This document shows, piece after piece, positions 57,048 through 64,000 of a stretch of 64,000 bases of DNA. This DNA is from Opitutaceae bacterium (GTDB lineage Bacteria > Verrucomicrobiota > Verrucomicrobiia > Opitutales > Opitutaceae): the NCBI GenBank assembly GCA_018402455.1, contig JAGYIG010000006.1:1-64000 (forward strand). The letters run 5' to 3'. A program made the translations under genes and the position numbers. A model generated the notes under the pieces. The model worked only from the letters and a program-made list of their open reading frames with translations, had not been told where the DNA came from and did not search any database. The stretch's first letter is position 1; each line of letters begins with the position of its first letter.

Positions 57048-58400
57048 ATGTTCACCGTATTCTCTCTGCTCCGCAAAGACCTCCGCTTGTTCCTGCGCAA
57101 CAAGGTCGCTTTTGGCCTGACCTTCCTCGTGCCGCTGGTGCTGGTCTACATTTTTGGTCAGGTCTTCGGCGTGAATCGCTCCGACTCCGGCCCCACCGGT
57201 ATCCCCATTGCCGTGGTCAACGAATCCGATGCCGCGGTCGCGACCGCCATCATTGAGGCCATGGGGCAGGAATCCGCCTTCCGCGTGGTGTCCACGTGGC
57301 GGGATCCCAACGGCGTGGAACAGCCGCTGACCGCCGATTGGGCCCGCCAACTCATCCGCGACAATCGCCTTCGCTTCGGGCTGGTATTTCCGTCCGATAC
57401 CGTGAGCGCGGAACGTTTCGGGCTGCGGCTGATTTTTCTAAACAATCCCCGTAATGCGATCGAGACCCAGACCGTGACCGGACTGCTGCAGAAAGTGATT
57501 TTCACGGCGGCGCCGCAGGCCTTGATGACCAGCCTGCGCCAACAAGCTGAGAGCTTCATTGGCACCGCGGAGACCACCGCCTTCTACGACGATATCGCTC
57601 GATCAATCTCCAATGCCTTCGGCGTGAACTATGCCGAGGTGCGGGCGGACATGGAGGCGGGCGTGATGAATTTCGGGGGCTCTGATGCCTCCGCCACCGC
57701 CGACGGCGATGCCACGACCGAGGAGGAGACGAGCTCCTTCATCGAACAGATCGTCGCCATCGAAAATGAACAACTCGCGGGGGCCGAGGTGAAGAGTCCG
57801 GGCGCGACCCGGGTGGTTGGCGGTTGGGCGATCATGTTCCTGCTCTTTTCCGTGAGCGGCGCTTCCACCGCCCTTTTCGAGGAGAAACAAGCCGGGATCT
57901 TCCACCGTCTGCTCGCCTCACCCGTCCGCCGGTCCCACATCCTGTGGAGCAAATACCTTTTCAATATGTTGCTGGGTTTGGTGCAGTTGACGGTGCTGTT
58001 CCTCGCTGGGCAGGTGATGTTTGGGATCGAGGTGATCCCCCATTTGCCGTCCCTGCTGGTGGTGGCACTCTGCGCCTCCATCGCGTGCACGGCATTTGGC
58101 ATGCTGCTCTCGGCCATCGCGCCCAACCCGGCGGCGGCGAACGGTTTGGCGACCTTCCTGATTCTGACCATGAGCGCGATCGGCGGCGCTTGGTTCCCCG
58201 TCAGCTTCATGCCGGAGTTCATCCAATCTCTCAGCAAACTCACGCTGGTGTATTGGTCCATGGAAGGGTTTCTGGCCGTGCTCTGGGCCCAAAAGTCCGC
58301 CTTCGAAATTCTGCCCCTCCTGGGGGTCCTGCTGGGTATGGCTGCGGTGGTCAACGTCATCAGCATCTGGCGCTTCAACCGCGGCGACCTCTTCGATTGA
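57048..58400 (+). CDS. ABC-2 type transporter permease
   Basis: MFTVFSLLRKDLRLFLRNKVAFGLTFLVPLVLVYIFGQVFG...VVGGWAIMFLLFSVSGASTALFEEKQAGIFHRLLASPVRRSHILWSKYLFNMLLGLVQL. Confidence 0.92.
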   Translation: MFTVFSLLRKDLRLFLRNKVAFGLTFLVPLVLVYIFGQVFGVNRSDSGPTGIPIAVVNESDAAVATAIIEAMGQESAFRVVSTWRDPNGVEQPLTADWARQLIRDNRLRFGLVFPSDTVSAERFGLRLIFLNNPRNAIETQTVTGLLQKVIFTAAPQALMTSLRQQAESFIGTAETTAFYDDIARSISNAFGVNYAEVRADMEAGVMNFGGSDASATADGDATTEEETSSFIEQIVAIENEQLAGAEVKSPGATRVVGGWAIMFLLFSVSGASTALFEEKQAGIFHRLLASPVRRSHILWSKYLFNMLLGLVQLTVLFLAGQVMFGIEVIPHLPSLLVVALCASIACTAFGMLLSAIAPNPAAANGLATFLILTMSAIGGAWFPVSFMPEFIQSLSKLTLVYWSMEGFLAVLWAQKSAFEILPLLGVLLGMAAVVNVISIWRFNRGDLFD

Positions 58401-58436
58401 ACGTCTAGTGCGGATGGGGTTGGCCGGACCTGGTCT

Positions 58437-61400
58437 TTGATACAGGCCTCGGGTTTGCCCGTGAAACCCCTGTTTTTGAAAACCCGCTTAGTGGGGGCGG
58501 TAGTGGTTGGTCTGGCTGCCACAACCGCTTCCGCCCAAATGCGACCCTTCGGGTTGCCGTGGAATGATGATGCCCCTTCGGTCACCGATTTTTCGGCGCT
58601 CAACTCTCCGATCGCCACCGACTCACCGCGACTGACGGTGAATGCCGAGGGCCAACTGGGGTTGGCGGGCGCCCGTCAGCGCATGATCGGGGTCAACTTC
58701 ACGGGGGAATCCGCGTTCCCCCAAGCCGCCGATGCCGCCGCTATCGCGGGTCGGCTGGCCAAATTTGGTTTCAACACCGTGCGTTTCCACCACCTCGAGG
58801 CACCGTGGGCCGCGCCGAACGTGCTGGTCGACTACACGGGCGATACTTCCCGCAATCTGAGCGCGTTCCACCTCGATCGGCTCCATCGTTTCATCGCCGA
58901 ATTGGCCGACGAGGGGATCTACACCAATATGAACCTGCTGGTCTCCCGGCAGTTCTACCCCAATGACGGGTTTCCCGCCGCCGTTGCTGACCTTGAGTGG
59001 AAGTCGCAGCAGGCGCTGAGCTTTTTCAACGACCACATGGTCACCCTGCAAAAGGAATACGCGCAGCAGTTGCTCGCCGCGCCCAATCCCTACCGCGGTC
59101 ACCTCCCCCTCGCGGCCGATCCGGCCCTCGGTTTTGTCGAAATCCTCAACGAATACGGGTTTCTGCAGGCCTGGCATGACGGGGTGCTCGATACGTTGCC
59201 GGCGGCTTTCGCCGATGGCCTCGTCGCACACTGGAATGCCTGGCTGGCGCTCCGCTACGCCAACACCGCCGCCGTGCTGCAGGGATGGGAGGCCATTGAC
59301 GAGCCGCCGGGACCCCCGCTCTTGAACAACCCCAACTTTGCCGCCGGGGCGACCGGCTGGAATTTGGAGCGCCACGATACGGCGGTCGCCACCGCGATCT
59401 CCACCAACACCTTCACCGGTAGTGCTCCCGCCCTGCGGATCGCGGTCACCACCGCCGGATCGGCCACTTGGCACGTGCAGTTGAACCAAGCCGGCCAGAC
59501 CCTTACCGCGGGCCAGATCTACACGGCCAGCTACTGGGCGCGTTCGGCCGACGGCCTGCCCCTTACCGGAATGATTGGTCGCGCGTCCGGCGACTTTGCC
59601 GGCTTGTTCAGCGTGGGCAGTGCCACCCTCGACAACACGTGGCGGGAGTTCTCCACCACCTTCGTGGCCAGCGCCGACGAGCCGGCGGTCCGCTTCAACT
59701 TCAACGGCTTTGGCAACCAGACCGGCACCCTTGAAATCGCCGCCGTGGCCTTCGCCACCGGCGGCCAGGCGGGCACCCTGCCCGCGGGCGTTTCGTTGGA
59801 ATTGCGCAACATCCCCATCACGCTCAAAAACGGCGGTTCCGCCACCGCCGCCCAGCGGCGGGACTGGTTCCGCTACCTGATCGCCAGCGAGCAAGTCTAC
59901 TGGGATACGATGTATTCATATATCAAGGACGACCTGGGTTATCCGGGCATCGTTTTCGGGACCATTGTCGCCAACAGCCCCGCCGGCGTGCAGGCCCGGC
60001 TGGATGCCGTGGACTCCCACTTCTACTGGGCGCATCCCATTTTCCCCAACGTCGAATGGGACCCGAACGATTGGTATCTGGGGGAGACGGATTCCGCCGT
60101 CAATTCCACCACCAGTCACGTCGGCGCCTTTGCCCGGCAGCGCGTCGCCGGCAAACCTTTCTTCAACACCGAATACCAGCACGTGGTGCCCAACAAATAC
60201 AGCGGCGAGGCTCCCTTGATCCCCGCGGCCTACGGGGCGTTTCAGGACTGGGACGGGTTTTGGTTTTTTGAGTATGGGGCCGGCGGCGACCAGTGGGACC
60301 GGGGTTACATGTCCAACTATTTCGGCATCGACACCGATCCGACCAAAATGGCCAACGTGCTGCTGGCCGCGGCCATGTTCCGGCGCGGCGATGTCGATCC
60401 GGCTCGCACCAGCGTCACGGTGGGCTTTGACCCCGACGCGCAACTTGCCGCCACCCTCAACGGACGGGCCTGGAGTGTGGGCGACGGCTCGCATCTGGGG
60501 CTCTCGACCCGCCACGCCTTCACCACCCGGGTCGCCCTCGATACCACCGCTCCCTTCACGTCGGTGCCGCCGGCCCCGACCGGTGATGTGCTGACCTCCG
60601 ACACCGGGCAACTGGTCTGGGACAATTCCCAGACCAACCGTGGGGTGGTCACGGTGGACACGCCTCGCACCAAGGCTGTTTTTGGTTTCGCGGAGAACCG
60701 CAGTTTTGATCTGGAGGGTTGGGTCTTCACTCCGGGTGACACCCGTTTGGACTGGCTCACCGCCGGAGTCACCAGTGTCGCGGGCGAGTCGCTGCAAAGC
60801 ACCGCGGGGATGCGGGCGTTGGTGATTGTCACCGGCGAACGGGCCAGCACCGGTTGGAATTGGCCCAATGCCGCCGAGAACAGCTTGGGCAACAATTGGG
60901 GAGGGGCGCCGACGCTGATCGAGGTGGTGCCCCTGACCCTGGAGATTCCTCATCCGGCGGCACGGGTGAACGCTTGGGCGTTGGACGAGACGGGCGCCCG
61001 CCTCTCGGCCCTGAGCGTCACGTCCACCCCCGCGGGCGCCCGCCTCGAACTCGGGCAAAACGGCGACACCTTGTGGTATGAAATCGCCGTCGCCGCCGAT
61101 CCCACCTTGACCGGTCCGGAGATCTCCCTGCATCCCGAGGATCGATTGCTGGCTCCGGGTGACAGCGGCACGATCGCGGTGACCGCCACCGGATCGCCCC
61201 CCCTGACCTATCAGTGGTTCCGCGACGGCGACCTCCTTCCGGCTGCGACGTCACCTCAGCTCACCCTGTCCCCGGCTTCGGCGGAAGACAGCGGGCGCTA
61301 TGAGGTCACCGTGGCCAATGCCCAAGGATCCGTCACCAGTCGCGCCTCCCTCATTCGCGTGGAAGCGAACCCCGCGGCCTTTGCGGGCCTGATCAACTTG

Positions 61401-62204
61401 TCCACTCGCGCCAATTCCGGCAGCGGCGATGCGTTGGCGATCCCGGGGTTTGTGTTGGTCGGCTCCGGGCAGAAGGAACTGTTGGTCCGCGCGGTCGGTC
61501 CCGGACTCGAGCCCTTCGGCATCACCGACTATCTGCCGGACCCCTCGTTCAGCCTGCTGGCCAGCCAGAGCGGAGGGGAGCCGCTGGAGATCGCCGCTAA
61601 CGACAACTGGGATGCGGCGATGATCGGCGATGCCTTCACCCAAACGGGGGCCTTTGGTTTGGCGGACGGCAGTGCCGACGCGGCGCTGCGCACCATCGTC
61701 GGTCCCGGGAGTTACACCGCCCCGGTGGTGGACCGGCGGGGCGAAGGGGGACTTACCATTGTTGAGCTCTACGACATGGAAATCGGATTGGGGGACCTAC
61801 GCGTGATGAACCTCGCCACTCGCGGACCGGTCGGCAGCGGAGCCGACCAACTCATTGCCGGTTTCGCGATTCCGGGAGAGCTGCCGCGCCGCGTGTTGGT
61901 CCGCGCCATCGGCCCCACCCTGGCGGATTTCGGAGTGAGCAATGCGGTGACCGACCCCAAGTTGGAGATTGTCGCCCTCGATGCCGAGGGCACCCCCCAG
62001 CGAGTGGCGGCCAACGACGATTGGTTTCGCGACGGGAATGCCGGCAATCTCGGACAACTCATGGGGCAAGTGGGGGCCTTTCCGCTTCCGGCTGCATCCC
62101 GGGACGCCGTGAGCGTGGTCGAACTTGCGCCCGGTTCCTACACTGTTCTGGTCAGCGCGACCTCACCCGGCATCGCCCTGGTGGAGATTTACGCGATCGA
62201 CTAG
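58437..62204 (+). CDS. Large secreted multidomain glycoside hydrolase (GH5/cellulase-like + CBM-like + Ig-like + two C-terminal repeats)
   Basis: Signal peptide; RMIGVNFTGESAFPQAADAAAIAGRLAKFGFNTVRFHHLEAPW; CBM-like NNPNFAAGATGWNLERHDTAV...; Ig-like PPLTYQWFRDGDLLPAATSPQLTLSPASAEDSGRYEVTVAN; duplicated LINLSTRANSGSGDALAIPGFVLVGSGQKELLVRAVGPGLEPFGI... and VMNLATRGPVGSGADQLIAGFAIPGELPRRVLVRAIGPTLADFGV.... Confidence 0.85.
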   Translation: MIQASGLPVKPLFLKTRLVGAVVVGLAATTASAQMRPFGLPWNDDAPSVTDFSALNSPIATDSPRLTVNAEGQLGLAGARQRMIGVNFTGESAFPQAADAAAIAGRLAKFGFNTVRFHHLEAPWAAPNVLVDYTGDTSRNLSAFHLDRLHRFIAELADEGIYTNMNLLVSRQFYPNDGFPAAVADLEWKSQQALSFFNDHMVTLQKEYAQQLLAAPNPYRGHLPLAADPALGFVEILNEYGFLQAWHDGVLDTLPAAFADGLVAHWNAWLALRYANTAAVLQGWEAIDEPPGPPLLNNPNFAAGATGWNLERHDTAVATAISTNTFTGSAPALRIAVTTAGSATWHVQLNQAGQTLTAGQIYTASYWARSADGLPLTGMIGRASGDFAGLFSVGSATLDNTWREFSTTFVASADEPAVRFNFNGFGNQTGTLEIAAVAFATGGQAGTLPAGVSLELRNIPITLKNGGSATAAQRRDWFRYLIASEQVYWDTMYSYIKDDLGYPGIVFGTIVANSPAGVQARLDAVDSHFYWAHPIFPNVEWDPNDWYLGETDSAVNSTTSHVGAFARQRVAGKPFFNTEYQHVVPNKYSGEAPLIPAAYGAFQDWDGFWFFEYGAGGDQWDRGYMSNYFGIDTDPTKMANVLLAAAMFRRGDVDPARTSVTVGFDPDAQLAATLNGRAWSVGDGSHLGLSTRHAFTTRVALDTTAPFTSVPPAPTGDVLTSDTGQLVWDNSQTNRGVVTVDTPRTKAVFGFAENRSFDLEGWVFTPGDTRLDWLTAGVTSVAGESLQSTAGMRALVIVTGERASTGWNWPNAAENSLGNNWGGAPTLIEVVPLTLEIPHPAARVNAWALDETGARLSALSVTSTPAGARLELGQNGDTLWYEIAVAADPTLTGPEISLHPEDRLLAPGDSGTIAVTATGSPPLTYQWFRDGDLLPAATSPQLTLSPASAEDSGRYEVTVANAQGSVTSRASLIRVEANPAAFAGLINLSTRANSGSGDALAIPGFVLVGSGQKELLVRAVGPGLEPFGITDYLPDPSFSLLASQSGGEPLEIAANDNWDAAMIGDAFTQTGAFGLADGSADAALRTIVGPGSYTAPVVDRRGEGGLTIVELYDMEIGLGDLRVMNLATRGPVGSGADQLIAGFAIPGELPRRVLVRAIGPTLADFGVSNAVTDPKLEIVALDAEGTPQRVAANDDWFRDGNAGNLGQLMGQVGAFPLPAASRDAVSVVELAPGSYTVLVSATSPGIALVEIYAID

Positions 62205-62292
62205 CGTTTTCCGCCAACGCGAAAGGAGCCGGACTTGCGGCCCCACCCCGGCGATTGACCGGCCCGGGACGCTCCGTCTGGGTGGGCCCCGC

Positions 62293-63240
62293 TTGAATGC
62301 TCAACCCAATCCCGTTTCACCCGGTCGCGCGGTGGGGCTGTCGGCGATCTACCTCCTGTTTACCATGGGAGCCGCGATCGCTGCAGTCGGCGGTCTGTTG
62401 ATTGCGGGATTGTGGTGGCCCGAGGTGAACCTCACCGCCCTCGATTCCCCGTGGTTGATCATCGTGGCCAACACCATCGCGGCCTTTTGTCTGATCGAAG
62501 TGGAGAAACGCTGGCGAGGCTCGGTCTGGCCCGGCCTGCCGCGGCCCCGAATATCCGCCGACCGTGCATGGCCGCCCGGCCTTTTGGCCGGGCTGGGGTT
62601 GGTGCTGATGGTGCTTTGGTTTGTCATCGTGACGGATCCGTGGGCGCAGTCCTTGGATTGGTGGGCTCCGCCGTCCATTGATTGGATGAACTTGGCGACC
62701 CACCCCCTTTCGGCCCCCTTGGTGTTGATGGTGGTGGCGCCGCTGACCGAAGAATTCATCAGCCGCTACATGGTTTTGGGAGGGCTGCTCCGCACGGTCA
62801 AACCCACCAAAGCGATCGTGCTCAGTGCGCTGCTCTTCAGTGCGCTTCACCTCAACCTCTGGCAGATTCCGGCCACGTTTCTGATCGGATTGCTGTTGGG
62901 CTGGGTCTACTACCGCACCCGTTCCCTCCTCCTGTGCATGGGGATGCATGCGCTGCACAACGGGGTGGCGCTCCTGGTCGCCACCGCGACCTCTCCCGGC
63001 GAAGGCTCGGGGCTGGACATCGCGGCCTCCGGGATGGGTTGGATCACCTCGCCCGGTGTCCTGGCCGTGGGCGCACTCCTCCTTGGTTTGGGGTGGTGGC
63101 GCTTGGATCGAATCACCCCAGCGGCCCCGATGGATCTCATGCCGCCACCGCCACCGCTCCCGCCAACCCTCCCGCCCCCGTTGCCGGCTCAATCGCAAGT
63201 TTCCCCTTTTCAGGCGGGGGCAAATGGGCGTTCTAAAGGG
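62293..63240 (+). CDS. CPBP-family intramembrane protease; frame continues without a stop into proA
   Basis: TTG start at 62293; LVLMVVAPLTEEFISRYMVLGGLLRTVKPTKAIVLSALLFSALHLNLWQIPATFLIGLLLGWVYYRTRSLLLCMGMHALHNGV: EExxxR, FxxxH and HxxxN motifs. Codons checked from 62293 to 63241: no stop. Confidence 0.8.
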
Positions 63241-64000
63241 ATGTCCGAAGATCTTGCCGCTCTTGTCACCGCCATCGCCGAGCGCGCCCGTGCCGCGTCC
63301 CACGTGCTGGCGACGGTGCCGACCGCGCAGAAAAACGCCGCGCTGGAGAAATTGGCCGAACTCCTCCCGGCCGCCGCCGAATCGTTGCAGGCCGCCAATC
63401 AAAAAGACCTCGATGCGGCCGAGGCCAACGGCCTGACCCCGGCCCAGATCGACCGACTCACCCTCACCCCGGATCGCCTGGCGCAACTGGCGGAGTCGGT
63501 TCGCCAAGTGGTGGCACTCCCCGACCCGGTGGGCGTCGCTCTGGAAACCACCACCCGGCCCAATGGCCTCGTAATCGAAAAACGCCGCGTGCCCATCGGG
63601 GTGATCGGAATCATCTATGAGGCGCGGCCCAACGTGACCATCGACTGCGCGATCCTGTGCCTCAAATCCGGCAACGCCGCCATCCTGCGCGGGGGCAAGG
63701 AGATCTTCCACACCAACACCGCCTTGGCCGCCTTGGTTGCCGAAGCACTGTCCGCCGCCGACCTGCCCGCTGACGCCGTCCAGCTCATTCCCACCACGGA
63801 CCGCGCCGCCCTCCATACCCTGCTGCAACTCGACGAGCTCATCCACTGCATCATCCCGCGCGGAGGTGAGGGCCTGATTCGATTTGTGGCCCAGAACAGC
63901 ACCATCCCCGTGATCAAACACTACACCGGTGTCTGTTTCGTGCACCTCGACAAGGCCGCCGACCCGGCTCTGGCCGAGGCCATCACCGTCAACGCGAAGA
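63241..64000 (+). CDS. proA: Glutamate-5-semialdehyde dehydrogenase (gamma-glutamyl phosphate reductase), partial at window end
   Basis: MSEDLAALVTAIAERARAASHVLATVPTAQKNAALEKLAELL...RRVPIGVIGIIYEARPNVTIDCAILCLKSGNAAILRGGKEIFHTN...CIIPRGGEGLIRFVAQNSTIPVIKHYTGVCFVHLDKAADP. Confidence 0.93.
   Translation, partial: MSEDLAALVTAIAERARAASHVLATVPTAQKNAALEKLAELLPAAAESLQAANQKDLDAAEANGLTPAQIDRLTLTPDRLAQLAESVRQVVALPDPVGVALETTTRPNGLVIEKRRVPIGVIGIIYEARPNVTIDCAILCLKSGNAAILRGGKEIFHTNTALAALVAEALSAADLPADAVQLIPTTDRAALHTLLQLDELIHCIIPRGGEGLIRFVAQNSTIPVIKHYTGVCFVHLDKAADPALAEAITVNAK

Larger units (their letters stand above)
56734..57135. repeat. ~200-bp tandem direct duplication (ATPase 3' end/permease 5' end)
   Basis: 56734-56934 repeats at 56941-57135 (offset 207 then 201 bp): TCCATCTCACCGCC...AACCCGCCCCCAAGCCGTTTGTCATCTCCTAGATGACAAACCTG...GCTCCCATGT(C/T)CACCG(C/T)ATTCTCTCTGCTCCGCAAAG...CGCTTGTTCC.GCGCAACAAGGTCGC. 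Confidence 0.9.

Noticed and set aside
56735-57135. Extra small gene between ABC ATPase and permease (MTNLRGRHRS... ORFs)
   Set aside because: Both copies are off-frame translations of the duplicated junction DNA.
58623-61133. 423-aa and 405-aa minus-strand ORFs inside the 1255-aa hydrolase
   Set aside because: Shadow ORFs without recognisable domains.
62317-63945. 542-aa minus-strand ORF over CPBP/proA
   Set aside because: Gln/Arg/Gly-rich shadow ORF; the plus strand encodes CPBP and ProA motifs.

Overview
64-kb window of a high-GC bacterial chromosome. Gene content and protein style suggest Verrucomicrobiota, probably Opitutaceae-like (inference; no rRNA is present). Housekeeping genes: rsfS, nadD, tRNA-Leu(UAA), purU, rsmE, kdsA, pyrG, an adenosine/PfkB kinase and proA. 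These flank two large accessory carbohydrate/amino-acid blocks. Block 1 (about 10-20 kb) reads as an oxidative L-galactose/L-fucose-type pathway: L-galactose/L-fucose dehydrogenase-like AKR, duplicated RhaM-type mutarotase, amidohydrolase-type lactonase, LgoD-like L-galactonate dehydrogenase, UxaE-like tagaturonate epimerase, sugar-kinase-like protein and SSS symporter. Block 2 (about 26-46.6 kb) has a sialidase-like protein, GntR and IclR regulators, Gfo/Idh oxidoreductases, a ferritin-like protein, an HpcH aldolase, several SDRs, a second SSS symporter, RidA, an M81 peptidase, a class III aminotransferase, a D-threonine aldolase-like protein and an SMP-30 lactonase. Standouts: (1) one ORF joining a lipoyl domain and an E3/E1-binding (PSBD) domain to a complete FabH/KAS III; (2) a CPBP intramembrane protease whose frame runs without a stop into proA; (3) a run of three decayed genes (threonine-synthase-like, succinylglutamate desuccinylase/aspartoacylase, SDR) at 22.8-24.9 kb, plus a fused desaturase/nqrF remnant at 7.3-8.3 kb; (4) three degenerate terminal-inverted-repeat intergenic elements at 35.2, 37.6 and 38.65 kb; (5) a ~200-bp tandem duplication carrying a perfect 11-bp-stem palindrome between the two genes of an ABC transporter. 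No CRISPR array, prophage or intact transposase was seen. All calls come from reading the sequence; no database search was run.
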